From: CBDHDJ01 sp965261645
Lineage (GTDB): Bacteria; Pseudomonadota; Alphaproteobacteria; SHVV01
Assembly (NCBI GenBank): GCA_965261645.1
Contig: CBDHDJ010000003.1
Span: 1,240,001 to 1,304,000 of the forward strand
DNA: 64,000 bases
Direction: 5' to 3'
In this document: one piece after another, positions 44,493 to 54,622 of the stretch
Position numbering within the stretch: position 1 is the first letter of the stretch
Layout of the letters: each line of letters opens with the position of its first letter
Position numbers and translations under genes: made by a program
Notes under the pieces: model-generated
Databases searched by the model: none
The model's input: only the letters and a program-made list of their open reading frames with translations
What the model was told of the DNA's origin: nothing

Positions 44493-47400
44493 ATGCTCGA
44501 CGCCCAACCGGCGGCGAACGCGCCCGCGCGTCCGCCCGCCGTCCAGCCCCTTCCCGCATCCCCAGCTATTGCCGATACCCCGGGCGTCCTCTCCAAGCCG
44601 GCCGCGTTGCTGGCCGCCGCAACCGCTCTGCTTCCCAGCCTGGAGGCGGGCCGCGCGCTCGATGCAAAGGCCCTGCGCGAAGCCATGAGCGCGGCCTTCG
44701 GCGCCAATGACACGCAAGGAGCCTGGGTCTGGAAGGACGCCTACGAAGCGGCCGAGGCCGCAATGGTGCTGTTCATCCAGCGTTACGGCCGTCTCATGCG
44801 CCGCGAGGCGGGCGCCGGACCTGGATCGGCCGCCGCCATGCTCGCCATGCTGGAGACCCTGGCGGCGCTGGAGCCGTCCCAGACAAGGCGGTCGGAGGAA
44901 CAGCTTGCCCCGCAGCAGTTCTCCACCCCCTTGCCGCTCGCCTACGCCGCGCTGCAAGCCGCTGCCATCCGGCCCGGCGACATCGTGCTGGAGCCCTCGG
45001 CCGGCACCGGCATGCTCGCCGTCATGGCCGAATGCGCTCTCGGCAAGCACGCCGATGACACGCGTTCGGGGAATCCCCTGCACCTGAACGAGATCGCCGC
45101 CGTCCGCGTCGGGTTGCTTGCCGGATTGTTCGAGCACGCGCCGGTCACCCGTCACAACGCGGAGTCCATCGCCGATTATCTCCCGAGCCTGCATCCCACA
45201 GTGGTGTTGATGAACCCGCCGTTTTCGGCAAGCCCCGGGGTCCAGCGCATCCGCCATGATGCGGATTTGCGTCACCTCCGTTCCGCCTTCTCCATGCTTC
45301 CGACGGGCGGGCGGCTGGTGGCGATCACGTCGGCCGGCTGCATCCCAGGCGATGCCGCCTGGAGCCGCGCTTTTGAGCGCCTCGATCCACCGCCGCGCAC
45401 CGTCTTTTCCATCGCCATCGACGGGCGCGCCTACGCACGGCGCGGCACGACCTTCGATACCCGGCTGACCGTAATCGACCGTGATCCCGCCAATGCCCAG
45501 GGCGTCCCGATCGACGCACGGGCATCCGTCCCCACCGCCGCCGGGTTGCTTGCAGCCATCGCCGCCAATGTGCCGCAACGGCAGGCGGTCGTGCCAATAG
45601 CCGCTGCGCTTGTTCCGGCCGGCGATGTGTTCGGCCATGCCGCCGCACGGCCGGCCCCACGAAAGCGCACAGCGGCCACCGCGCCCAACACCAAACCCGC
45701 AGCCCCGCAAGTCCGTGATTGGGGGCCGGTGGCCGAACTCGACTACGAAACCCCATCCGCAAACGGGCAAGGCACTGCAGACGAACCGGAGACCACCCAT
45801 GCCGGCGTCTACGAGCCGTGGTGTCCCCGGACCGCGCGCATTCCCGGCGCCTGCGAACATCCGACGCCGCTGGTGCAATCCGCCGCCATGGCGGCGGTGC
45901 CCCATCCCGTGCCGGCCTACCGCCCGATGCTGCCCGTGCGTATCGTGACGGACGAACTACTGTCCGACGCCCAGCTCGAAAGCGTCATCCTCGCCGGTCA
46001 GGCCCACGGCCGCCATCTTTCCGCGCTCTACCGCATTGGCGAGGGCTGGGAGACCGTCGCACGCGTCGCGGACGATGACGATGACAACAGCGATGACTGC
46101 GATAGCGTCCCGGAGACCGCCAATAAAGCAGATAAGGGAGAAGCCGTAAGCGCCGGTCTTGAACCCGGCGCGGATGCGGCCGGCGACGGTGAAGCCCTGT
46201 CCGCGCCAGTGCGTTTCCGGCGCGGCTGGATGCTGGGCGACGGCACCGGTTGCGGCAAGGGCCGCCAGGTCGCCGCCATTATCCTCGACCACTGGCTGCG
46301 CGGCCGCCGCCGGGCGCTGTGGCTGTCCGCCTCCGACAAGCTTCTCGAGGACGCGCGCCGCGACTGGGCCGCGATCGGCGGCAGCGAGGCCGACATCATC
46401 CCGTTGGGCAAGTTCCGCCAGGGGACCGATATTCCACAAGAGTCCGGAATCCTGTTCACCACCTATGCAACCTTGCGCTCGCCCGCCCGCCAGGAAAAGT
46501 CCTCGCGCCTCGAACAGATCGTGGGCTGGCTTGCGGATCGTATGGATGAAGACTCCCGCCATGCCTTTGGCGGCGTCATCGTGTTCGACGAGGCGCACGC
46601 CATGGCCAACGCCGCAGGGTCCAAGGGATCGCGCGGCGATACGGCCCCCTCGCAGCAGGGACGCGCCGGATTGCGTTTGCAGAACGCCTTGCCCGATGCC
46701 CGTATCCTGTATGTCTCCGCCACCGGGGCCACCACGGTGCCCGGTTTGGCCTATGCGCGGCGCCTCGGCCTGTGGGGCGGCGCGGGTTCAGGGGGCGAGA
46801 CGCCCTTCGAACAGCGTACCGATTTCGTCACCGCCATGGAGGCCGGCGGGGTCGCGGCGATGGAGGTGGTTGCCCGCGATCTGAAGGCCCTCGGGCTCTA
46901 TCAGGCCCGCGCACTCAGCTATGACGGAGTCGAGGTCGAGCTGCTCGAACATCCCCTGACTGCGGAACAGCGGCGCATCTACGACGCCTATGCCGGGGCC
47001 TTCAAGGTGATCCACCGCAATATAGAAGACGCCCTGAAAGCCACCGGCATCATGGAAGGCGATGCCACCCTGAACAAGAACGCCAAGTCCGCCGCGCTGT
47101 CGGCTTTCGAGGGGGCGAAGCAGCGCTTCTTCGGCCATCTCCTGACCGCCATGAAATGCCCCTCGCTGATCCGGTCCGTGGAGAGCGATCTCGAGGCCGG
47201 CCATGCCTGCGTCATCCAGCTGGTCTCCACCGGCGAGGCTTTGCTGGACCGGCGCATCGCCGAGATCCCCGTCTCGGAATGGGACGACATCTCCGTCGAC
47301 CTGACGCCGAGGGAGGCGTGCCTGGAATATCTGGCCCACGCCTTCCCGGTGCAATTGCAGGAACCCTTCACCGACGACGAGGGCAATCTCATGTCGCGGC

Positions 47401-49109
47401 CCGTGACCGACGCCGAGGGCAACCCGGTCTTGTGCCAGGAAGCAGTCGCTGCGCGAGACGCGTTGATCGAGAAGCTCGCGGCGTTGCCGCCGGTACAGGC
47501 GGCGCTCGACCAGATCCTGCACCGTTTCGGCGGCGAGGCCGTCGCCGAGGTCACCGGCCGCTCGCGCCGGGTCTTGCGCATCGCCGATGGGTCCGGCGAG
47601 CGCCTGGCGCTGCGCAACCGCCCGGCCTCGGCCAACCTCGCCGAGACCGCCGCCTTCATGGCGGGCGACAAACGCATCCTCGTCTTCTCCATGGCCGGCG
47701 GCACCGGGCGCACCTATCACGCCGATCTCGGTTGCGGCAATACACGGCGGCGTATCCACTATCTGCTGGAACCGGGCTGGCGGGCCGACCAGGCGATCCA
47801 GGGACTGGGCCGAACCCATCGGACGCACCAGGCCTCGGCCCCCCTGTTCCGGCCAGTGACCACCGATGTGAAGGGCGAGCGGCGCTTCATCGCCACCATT
47901 GCCCGGCGTCTCGACAGCCTCGGCGCCATCACCCGGGGACAGCGCGATTCGCAGACCGCCATGGGCGGCGGCGGCGCCACCCTGTTCCGGGCCAGCGACA
48001 ATCTGGAGAGCCCCTACGCCAAGGCGGCGCTGCGCCAGTTCTACATCGCGCTGTGGCGCGGCAACATTGCGGGCTGGTCCACGGACCGTTTCGAGGACGC
48101 CACCGGGCTGAAGCTCATCTGGGAAGGCTCTCTCAAGGAGGACCTGCCGCCGATGCCCCGGTTCCTCAACCGCCTGCTGGCCCTGCCCATCGTCGAGCAG
48201 AACGAACTGTTCGCCGAGCTGGAAACCCGCATCGAGGCCAACATCGAACAGGCCATCGAGGCCGGGACCCACGAGCAGGGCGTCGAAACCATCCGGGCCG
48301 ACTCACTCACCGTGGCTTCTCGCGAGACGGTTCACGTTCATGAAGCCTCGGGCGCCTCCACCGAGCTTGTCGAGATCGTCTGCCGCGACCGCCTCGTGCC
48401 GCTGGCGGCTGAAGATGCGCTCTCCTTGCGAGACGGACGGGCCGTCATCAACACCCGCTCGAAGCGTGCCGCCGTGGTCGTGCCGGCGCCATCGCGGATG
48501 TTCGAGGACGGCGGGGTCGAGGCCCGGGTACGCCTGGTTCGTCCCACCGCCCGCGAGCCCATGGCCGCAGAGGAACTTGCCGCCTCGAACTGGGAGGATT
48601 CCGGCGAAGATCGCTGGCGCAGTTTGTGGGATGCGGAGATCGCGGGGTTGCCCAGCCACACCGAATCCCGCCTGTGGCTGGTCACCGGCCTGCTGCTCCC
48701 CATATGGGACCGCCTGCCGGGCGAGAACATGCGGGTGCGCCGGCTTGCGACCGATGCCGGGGAAAGCCTGCTTGGCCGGGTTCTGACGCCCGAGCAGGCG
48801 CACGCCTTCCGCAACGCTTTCGGACTGGCCGGCGGACCGGTCATGGGCCCGGCCGAGATGCACGAGGCGATCCTGAGCCGCGGTGCGTCCTTCGATCTCG
48901 CCAATGGCTGGCGCCTCGCAAGGCGGCGCCTGATGGGCGCCGTGCGCGTCGAGATCGAGGGGCCGGCCGACGGCGACCTCGCCGCGCTCAAACGGATGGG
49001 GTGCGCCACCGAGATCGTCTCGTGGCGCACCCGTGTCTTCGTCCCCGAATACATCGATCTCGGCCGCATCCTCGATCGCTGGCCGCGCGCGAACACGAAC
49101 CCGGTGTAA
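44493..49109 (+). CDS. N6-adenine-type methyltransferase fused to Strawberry-notch helicase
   Basis: 1538 aa. Residues about 166-243 form an AdoMet-dependent methyltransferase (motif I LEPSAGTGMLA, motif IV MNPPF). A long linker leads to a superfamily 2 helicase of the Strawberry-notch type: Walker A GDGTGCGKGRQ (about 580), DEAH-like VFDEAHAM (about 697), SATGATTVPG, GGTGRTYHADLG (about 1070) and QGLGRTHRTHQ (motif VI, about 1105). A C-terminal SNO domain completes it. Such proteins occur on large phages and plasmids; they may modify and unwind element DNA. Intact although its neighbours decay, which suggests selection or recent arrival. Confidence 0.9.
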   Translation: MLDAQPAANAPARPPAVQPLPASPAIADTPGVLSKPAALLAAATALLPSLEAGRALDAKALREAMSAAFGANDTQGAWVWKDAYEAAEAAMVLFIQRYGRLMRREAGAGPGSAAAMLAMLETLAALEPSQTRRSEEQLAPQQFSTPLPLAYAALQAAAIRPGDIVLEPSAGTGMLAVMAECALGKHADDTRSGNPLHLNEIAAVRVGLLAGLFEHAPVTRHNAESIADYLPSLHPTVVLMNPPFSASPGVQRIRHDADLRHLRSAFSMLPTGGRLVAITSAGCIPGDAAWSRAFERLDPPPRTVFSIAIDGRAYARRGTTFDTRLTVIDRDPANAQGVPIDARASVPTAAGLLAAIAANVPQRQAVVPIAAALVPAGDVFGHAAARPAPRKRTAATAPNTKPAAPQVRDWGPVAELDYETPSANGQGTADEPETTHAGVYEPWCPRTARIPGACEHPTPLVQSAAMAAVPHPVPAYRPMLPVRIVTDELLSDAQLESVILAGQAHGRHLSALYRIGEGWETVARVADDDDDNSDDCDSVPETANKADKGEAVSAGLEPGADAAGDGEALSAPVRFRRGWMLGDGTGCGKGRQVAAIILDHWLRGRRRALWLSASDKLLEDARRDWAAIGGSEADIIPLGKFRQGTDIPQESGILFTTYATLRSPARQEKSSRLEQIVGWLADRMDEDSRHAFGGVIVFDEAHAMANAAGSKGSRGDTAPSQQGRAGLRLQNALPDARILYVSATGATTVPGLAYARRLGLWGGAGSGGETPFEQRTDFVTAMEAGGVAAMEVVARDLKALGLYQARALSYDGVEVELLEHPLTAEQRRIYDAYAGAFKVIHRNIEDALKATGIMEGDATLNKNAKSAALSAFEGAKQRFFGHLLTAMKCPSLIRSVESDLEAGHACVIQLVSTGEALLDRRIAEIPVSEWDDISVDLTPREACLEYLAHAFPVQLQEPFTDDEGNLMSRPVTDAEGNPVLCQEAVAARDALIEKLAALPPVQAALDQILHRFGGEAVAEVTGRSRRVLRIADGSGERLALRNRPASANLAETAAFMAGDKRILVFSMAGGTGRTYHADLGCGNTRRRIHYLLEPGWRADQAIQGLGRTHRTHQASAPLFRPVTTDVKGERRFIATIARRLDSLGAITRGQRDSQTAMGGGGATLFRASDNLESPYAKAALRQFYIALWRGNIAGWSTDRFEDATGLKLIWEGSLKEDLPPMPRFLNRLLALPIVEQNELFAELETRIEANIEQAIEAGTHEQGVETIRADSLTVASRETVHVHEASGASTELVEIVCRDRLVPLAAEDALSLRDGRAVINTRSKRAAVVVPAPSRMFEDGGVEARVRLVRPTAREPMAAEELAASNWEDSGEDRWRSLWDAEIAGLPSHTESRLWLVTGLLLPIWDRLPGENMRVRRLATDAGESLLGRVLTPEQAHAFRNAFGLAGGPVMGPAEMHEAILSRGASFDLANGWRLARRRLMGAVRVEIEGPADGDLAALKRMGCATEIVSWRTRVFVPEYIDLGRILDRWPRANTNPV

Positions 49110-49247
49110 ACCCGCACGCTCCCGTCCGGTATCCGGCGCGGGGGCGTGCCAAACCTTGCTACCGCCCGCTGCGCACTTCCGGGAAATTGCGCCTTTGCGC
49201 CGCCCACTGCCGCCAATTGCACTACCTGCCATAGGAAGGACATTGCC

Positions 49248-49508
49248 ATGCCTTCGTCACACACCCTGCCGGACAATCCCGTCTATGCGTTTGGTCCCAG
49301 TTATGACCTCGACAACGTGCCACAGCAGATCCGAATCGTGTTCGATTCGATGCCGGGCTACGTCCCTACAGCGTTGGTTGGACTCACACTCGACGATGCT
49401 CTGAGGATCTGCGATCGCCTGAACGCAAGGCTCGGACTCGACCGGGATGCATGGTCCGCCATCGCCGGCCGGTCCATGTCCGCCGCCCGCGATGAAACCA
49501 CCCATTGA
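49248..49508 (+). CDS. Small backbone protein, unknown
   Basis: 86 aa, MPSSHTLPDNPVYAFGPSYD, then LTLDDALRICDRLNARLGLDRDAWSA, a helix pair. GGAAGGA ribosome site 8 bases upstream. No known domain recognised. It follows the helicase gene on the same strand. Confidence 0.6.
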   Translation: MPSSHTLPDNPVYAFGPSYDLDNVPQQIRIVFDSMPGYVPTALVGLTLDDALRICDRLNARLGLDRDAWSAIAGRSMSAARDETTH

Positions 49509-49622
49509 GCCCAACAAGACGCAGAGGCCGGGGGCAGCACGGCTGGGGCGGTCCGGGCGGTGAACGAGAGGCAATTATCCCGCCATCGCCGCCATTCTGT
49601 CTTGCAACCCACGGAGAACGCA

Positions 49623-49916
49623 ATGTTCGACATCATCACACCATTTTCCATGACCGGCAGCCGGCCCGATCCCGGCGGGTTCCTGCCGGAAGCACGGACG
49701 GGCGCACGCGAAGCCACCGCCCACATGAAGGATCTGGCGGATCGCTTCGCCGAACTGCGGAACGCAATCATGTGTCTGCCCGGCACCTCCTCCTGCGACG
49801 ACCGCGCCGGGCTCCGACACCGGCTTCTCCATCTCGAGAACACCCTGATGGGCGCGAGAGGCAGCCTCGACGACGTCATCATCGCCATCATGGACGCGAA
49901 CGACCCAGCGCGCTGA
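49623..49916 (+). CDS. Small backbone protein, unknown
   Basis: 97 aa, MFDIITPFSMTGSRPDPGGF, then predicted helices HMKDLADRFAELRNAIMCL and LRHRLLHLENTLMGARG; likely a helical bundle. Its MFD start and the preceding GGAG site resemble the 58033 gene. Function unknown. Confidence 0.6.
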   Translation: MFDIITPFSMTGSRPDPGGFLPEARTGAREATAHMKDLADRFAELRNAIMCLPGTSSCDDRAGLRHRLLHLENTLMGARGSLDDVIIAIMDANDPAR

Positions 49917-50089
49917 CTCCCGGCGAACCAGCGCCTGGTCGTCCGGCGCATCTCAGCAGGCTAGCCGGCAATCGGGGCTCGGCGCCGGCTTCCCGAACCA
50001 CGCCCCCTGCGTTGTTGTCCCGCCGGAAAGTGCAGAGTTGCCTCAGGCCGGACGGATTGCCGGGCAGTCACAGAAAGGAAAGGATCAAG

Positions 50090-50707
50090 ATGATGAAACG
50101 AATTCGTCGAAACCGCGGGCGGCGGACGGCGGCGATGGTTCTTGCAGTTGCCGCGGCCGCGCTTGCATTACACGGCCTCGCGGACAGCGCCGGGCTCTTC
50201 GCTGCGACCATGCAGGACTCGGACACGTGGCGCGGTCTTGCCGTTGCCCCCGAACATCGCTGCGCGCCCTACAACCGCGCCGATTATCCCTACCCGCAAT
50301 CGATCGAAGCGCGGATCGTCAGCGCCCAGGGCAGCATGATCTACGGCCCGTATAGCGGCCGATTGTTCCGGAGCACTCTCGAAACCGATATCGAACACGT
50401 CGTTGCCGTCTCCGAAGCCCATGACAGCGGCTTGTGCGCCGCCGATGCCGAAACCCGGCGGCGCTTCGCCACCGACCTGCTCAATCTTACCCTGGCCAGC
50501 CCGGAGATGAACCGTTGCGGCAAATCCGGCAAATGCGCCTACGACGCAGCGCAATGGCTGCCGCCAATGAACCAATGCTGGTTTGCCACCCGCATTGTCG
50601 CGGTTCGGCTCAAATACCGCCTCACCGTGGACCGGCGCGAAGCCGCCGCCCTGGACCGCGTACTCTCGGGCTGCGCAGCAACGGCCATGATCGTCAGCGG
50701 AGAATAA
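50090..50707 (+). CDS. Secreted HNH-like (GmrSD C-terminal/DUF1524-type) nuclease
   Basis: 205 aa with an N-terminal signal or anchor (AAMVLAVAAAALALHGLA). The catalytic-looking core is DIEHVVAVSEAHDSG ... TDLLNLTLASPEMNRCGKSGKCAYDAAQWLPPMNQCWFA, the pattern of HNH nucleases secreted by many bacteria (His of EHVV, Asn of LNLTLA and PEMNR). Cys pairs fit a periplasmic disulfide-bonded enzyme. Its presence in the backbone operon suggests a role in DNA processing or uptake, or attack on foreign DNA (inference). Confidence 0.78.
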   Translation: MMKRIRRNRGRRTAAMVLAVAAAALALHGLADSAGLFAATMQDSDTWRGLAVAPEHRCAPYNRADYPYPQSIEARIVSAQGSMIYGPYSGRLFRSTLETDIEHVVAVSEAHDSGLCAADAETRRRFATDLLNLTLASPEMNRCGKSGKCAYDAAQWLPPMNQCWFATRIVAVRLKYRLTVDRREAAALDRVLSGCAATAMIVSGE

Positions 50708-50840
50708 ACAGCGAATACGCATTCGTGGCTATCGACCAGATGCCGATTGCGCCAGCAACCCGGCCAAGGGCATTGAATGCCGCGGTAGAGGAAAACCCGC
50801 CGGTTTCAGGGGCTCCAAGGGCAGTCGGATCGAACCGGTG

Positions 50841-51035
50841 TCAATCGCCGGGTTTGACGTAAACGTTGAGCCCTATTTTGACCTCGACGCCATTGGCATC
50901 CTGAACGCTGACATTGCCCAGGGTAGACGCCACCCTTTTGGTCTTTCCCGAAGCGCTGATGTCGCCGCGGTGGTTCAGATCGACTTCAATAATAAGCCGG
51001 TTCCCGTCCACGACTTCCAGTTTAACGTTTTCCAC
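50841..51035 (-). CDS. Small conserved protein, unknown
   Basis: 64 aa, MENVKLEVVDGNRLIIEVDLNHRG then KTKRVASTLGNVSV and VEVKIGLNVYVKPGD; an all-beta pattern. GAGGCCAT ribosome site precedes the ATG. Opposite strand to its neighbours, about 130 bp from the HNH gene. I do not recognise the family. Confidence 0.6.
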   Translation of the reverse strand: MENVKLEVVDGNRLIIEVDLNHRGDISASGKTKRVASTLGNVSVQDANGVEVKIGLNVYVKPGD

Positions 51036-51349
51036 CGATATGGCCTCCCCTCGTCACGCAGCCTGGCGCCACCGCGCCACGACCCACATTCAGAAAAAAC
51101 TCATAGGCTGGTCACGATAATGGCAGCGGCGGCAGACCAAAAAAAGGAGTTCCGTCACGCGCAGAGGTTCGCCCTCCTTGATGCGGTACCCGGCCGCGCC
51201 GCGAACACCTAGCTTGACGACCGTCCGAGCAAATCCGTTGGAAATGGGGCTATCGGAGCAGTTCTGTGTACACCTGAGCAAAACCCTACTATATGTAGTG
51301 CCCTTACGAGGGTCGATTCGGTTTGGGGAACGTAAAGAGGCTACACAGC

Positions 51350-51634
51350 ATGAGCAGAGCCGCATTCATCGAGAACGTCGCCAAGAAAGGCAACATGAGC
51401 AAGGTCGAGTCCAAGCGCACGGTCGACTTGGTGTTGGGCGAGATCGAGACCGGGCTGAAGAAATCGAAGAAGGAAGGCCGCTACACCATCGGCAACTTCG
51501 GCACCTTCACCATCACCAAGCGCCGGGCGCGCGAGGGCCGCAATCCGCAGACGGGCGAAGCGATCCGGATCAAGGCCTCCAAGGTTCTGAAGTTCCGGCC
51601 GGCGGCCGCGCTGAAGAGGGCGGCGGGCGCCTGA
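51350..51634 (+). CDS. hup: HU-family DNA-binding protein
   Basis: 94 aa. MSRAAFIENVAKKGNMSKVESKRTVD is the HU dimerisation part, followed by GRYTIGNFGTFTITKRRAREGRNPQTGE (arm) and IRIKASKVLKFRPAAALKRA. Nucleoid-associated protein that bends DNA and often aids transposition. Start at 51350. Intact. Confidence 0.93.
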   Translation: MSRAAFIENVAKKGNMSKVESKRTVDLVLGEIETGLKKSKKEGRYTIGNFGTFTITKRRAREGRNPQTGEAIRIKASKVLKFRPAAALKRAAGA

Positions 51635-52165
51635 TTCCCTGGTTGACATCTCTGACGGTTTCGGCGGAAGGCGTAGATCGAGATCATCTGATTCTCCGTG
51701 CGTTACGATAGCTCCGCCGGGCCTCATTCCCTCGAAAGATCTCCTTGTCTCTGGCTCTGCTCTCCCTCTACCGCCGCCGCATGCGCCGGGCCGCGGAACA
51801 GGGATGCGGAGCCTGGCGGCGAACGCGGTGCGGGGCGGCGGCGGCGACCTATCCGACCCGCATCTTCCCGCGGCACAAGTCGTCAGCCTCGTCAAGTCGC
51901 AACATGATGAACCTCGGCATGCTGGCGGCGATGGGACGCATGATAGTGCGGCCGCCCCGCCAGCCAGGGGCCTTGACCGCCCGGCCCTTGCGGCGCGGCA
52001 AGTCCTGCCCATGACCAACTCGAGGAACTCCCTGGGTGACGCCTATAGCACTTGCCGATGACGAGGCCCGCGGCGAGATCGAGCGCGGAGCGGCTGGTGT
52101 ACGAGGGCCTGGCAAAGCGACACGGCCGGCTCAAGTAGGGCACCCGGCCGAGGGAAACAAATAGA
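51635..52165. other. Gene-free region upstream of mreB
   Basis: About 530 bp with only low-quality frames. Just before mreB lies a 26-codon frame (52060-52140, MTRPAARSSAERLVYEGL) that may be the tail of a lost gene. The mreB promoter presumably lies here, but I see no clear -35/-10 pair. Confidence 0.4.
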
Positions 52166-53212
52166 ATGTTCGGCCGCGTCTTTGGCATGCTGTCCGCGGA
52201 CATGGCGATCGACCTTGGCACCGCCAACACGTTGGTCTACGTCAAGGGCCGCGGTATCGTCCTGGATGAGCCCTCGGTGGTGGCAATAGCTACCCGCCGC
52301 GGCAAGACCCAAGTGCTGGCTGTCGGCGAGGAGGCCAAGCTCATGCTGGGGCGCACGCCCGGCAACATTCAGGCAATCCGGCCCCTGCGTGACGGCGTCA
52401 TCGCTGACTTCGATGTCGCGGAGGAGATGATCAAGCACTTCATCCGCAAGGCCCAGACCCGTCGCTACTTCGTCAGCCCCCAGGTTATCATCGCGGTGCC
52501 CTCGGGCTCGACCACGGTCGAGCGCCGGGCGATCCAGGAATCGGCTGAGAGCGCAGGCGCGCGGCGGGTGTTCCTGATCGAAGAGCCGATAGCCGCGGCG
52601 ATCGGCGCTGGACTGCCGGTGACCGAACCCACCGGCTCGATGGTGGTCGACATGGGCGGTGGCACCACCGAGGTCGCGGTGATCTCGTTAGGCGGAATCG
52701 TCTATTCACGCTCGGTGCGGGTCGGGGGCGACAAGATGGACGAGGCGGTGATCGCCTATATCCGCCGCAACCACAACTTGCTGATCGGCCAAGGCAGCGC
52801 CGAGCGCATCAAGACCGCGATCGGCACCGCTTGTCGGCCTGAAAACGGCAGCGGCGAGACGATGAGCGTCAAGGGCCGCGACCTGATGAACGGGGTGCCC
52901 AAGGAACTGGTCATAGACCAACAGCAGATCGCCGAAAGCCTCGCCGAGCCGGTGGGAGCGATCATCGAGGCGGTCAAGGCGGCGCTCGAAAATACTGCTC
53001 CCGAGCTCGCCGCCGACATCGCCGACAGGGGCATCGTCTTGACCGGCGGCGGCGCGCTCTTGGGCAACATGGACTACGTGCTGCGCCACACCACCGGGCT
53101 CCCCGTTTCGGTCGCAAACCAGCCGCTCGGGTGCGTAGCGATGGGCACCGGGCAAGCGCTCGAGGAGTTGCGCACGTTGCGCGGCGTCTTGCACCAGGAT
53201 GTCAGCTGGTGA
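52166..53212 (+). CDS. mreB: Rod-shape determining protein MreB
   Basis: 348 aa bacterial actin. Phosphate-1 loop MAIDLGTANTLVYVKG, EPSVVAIATR, phosphate-2 DMGGGTTEVAVI, VGGDKMDEAV, adenosine loop TGGGALLGNMD. MreB forms membrane-bound filaments that guide the elongation machinery. mreC and mreD normally follow; here an IS630 element lies 33 bp after the stop and no mreC is recognisable. A Met at 52187 or 52202 is an alternative start, since usual MreBs begin close to that point. Confidence 0.95.
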   Translation: MFGRVFGMLSADMAIDLGTANTLVYVKGRGIVLDEPSVVAIATRRGKTQVLAVGEEAKLMLGRTPGNIQAIRPLRDGVIADFDVAEEMIKHFIRKAQTRRYFVSPQVIIAVPSGSTTVERRAIQESAESAGARRVFLIEEPIAAAIGAGLPVTEPTGSMVVDMGGGTTEVAVISLGGIVYSRSVRVGGDKMDEAVIAYIRRNHNLLIGQGSAERIKTAIGTACRPENGSGETMSVKGRDLMNGVPKELVIDQQQIAESLAEPVGAIIEAVKAALENTAPELAADIADRGIVLTGGGALLGNMDYVLRHTTGLPVSVANQPLGCVAMGTGQALEELRTLRGVLHQDVSW

Positions 53213-53245
53213 CCGGGAATCCGTGCCGCGCGTCCTGACTAGCTA

Positions 53246-54299
53246 GAGCGCTTTCCTATCATTTGCGGTCATAGCCGGCAGCAGCGAAGTAGTTTTCGCA
53301 TTCCGTTGGTGTGAAGGTGTCGATGCCTTGGGCGATGGCGTCCCAGAGGTCATCGACGGTTCGGGCGGCGGTCTTTTTGAGGAAAGCCTTGAGCTTGGAG
53401 AAGGCCATTTCAATGGGGTTAAAGTCAGGGCTGTAGGGCGGCAGGAAGCGCAACTCTGCCGCGGCGACTTCGATGGCCGTGCGCACGGCGATGGGTTTGT
53501 GGGCGGGTAAGTTATCCATCACCACGATATCGCCGGGTTTGAGCGTCGGGACCAAGACCTGCTCCACATAAGCGAGGAAGGCGGCACCATGCATGGCACC
53601 GTCGAGCACCATGGGCGCGGTCATGCCTTCAAGGCGGAGCGCGCCAACGAAGGTCGTCGTCTTCCAGTGCCCATGAGGCACCGGTGCTTGGCAACGCTCG
53701 CCCCGTGGCGCCCGGCCGTAACGCCGGGCCATCTTGGTCGAAGCGCCGGTCTCGTCAATGAACACCAGCCGCTCGGGCTTCAGATCGGGTTGGGCGTCGA
53801 ACCAGGCCTGCCGGCGGCGCAGGACGTCAGCTCGCTGTTGCTCGCAGGCGTGCGCGGTTTTTTTTGAACGTCATGCCGTGCCGGTCGAGCAGCCGCCAGA
53901 CCGTGCTTTGGGCCACCGTCAAGCCATGCCCCGCGTCCAGGTGTGCCGCGATCTCGCCCAAGGTGATGTCCGGCGTCTCGTCAACCAGCGCCAGGATTTC
54001 CTCGGCATGGGCCTCGATCCGGTGCGAGCGGTGGTCACCGCCTTGCGGCCTAGGCCCGACATCGCCCGTCCGCCGCCACCGATTCACCCATTTGATCGCC
54101 GTCGAGGCCGCAACCCCGAAGCGGCGCGCCGCCGAGCGCCGCGACAGGCCGCTGTCAACCGCCGATACAAGCCGTTCTCGAAGATCATTGGAAAGAGGTT
54201 TCGTCATGCAGCCTGGCCTCCTCCACCAGCCCACATCTTGAATCAGAAATTCGATCCCATGGGAATCCCAAAAAGAATCTGTCAGCTCAGAAAATGCTC
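53246..54299 (-). mobile_element. IS630-family element A
   Basis: The ends GAGCGCTTTC and GAAAATGCTC are inverted. Each is flanked by TA (53244-53245 and 54300-54301), the IS630/Tc1 target. It lies directly downstream of mreB. Confidence 0.88.
53259..54207 (-). CDS. IS630-family transposase, two frames joined by an A8 slippery run
   Basis: The first frame (54207-53827) has the paired HTH: LSRRSAARRFGVAASTAIKWVNRW and HLDAGHGLTVAQSTVWRLL, ending HGMTFKKN. An AAAAAAAA run at 53858-53865 lets ribosomes change frame into the second frame (to 53259). That frame has VFIDETGASTKMARRYG (first Asp), VVMDNLPAHK (second Asp) and LPPYSPDFNPIEMAFSKLK (Glu). Such programmed frameshifting is known for IS630 relatives, so the split is probably functional. 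Confidence 0.88.
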
Positions 54300-54301
54300 T
54301 A

Positions 54302-54622
54302 GTGCTTCACCTTCGGTGAGACCCGATCGTGCCATGGCGCGCTAAGCGGTCTTCGCAATCGCCGCGAGACGCCCTTCCGCCGCCCTCAAGGCCGCGACGG
54401 CTGCTGGCCCCAGCAAACTGCCAAGGGCGGCGCCCAAACCCTTGCGTAGCGGGTAGCATTCCTGTCGCACCTTTCTCCAGAAGGTCCCATTTAGATGCCG
54501 CTATTGAGTAGATGCCGCTATTGAGACCGCTGCCGGCGCCCGCCGCGCCCCTGATCCGCCTTTCAAGCACGCCATCGCCAGTCCGATCTCACGCAGGTTC
54601 GCGCCGCTGGTGGGCAGGCCGG
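54302..54622. other. Gene-free stretch with a possible reading-frame remnant
   Basis: On the minus strand a frame reads LGAALGSLLGPAAVAALRAAEGRLAAIAKTA before a TAG. It looks like the end of a real protein, but no start is visible. Otherwise nothing is recognised. Confidence 0.3.

Noticed and set aside
46788..48272. 494-codon minus-strand frame
   Set aside because: Shadow of the Strawberry-notch helicase gene.
51090..51365. 91-codon minus-strand frame before hup
   Set aside because: No ribosome site, odd composition, and it overlaps the likely hup promoter.
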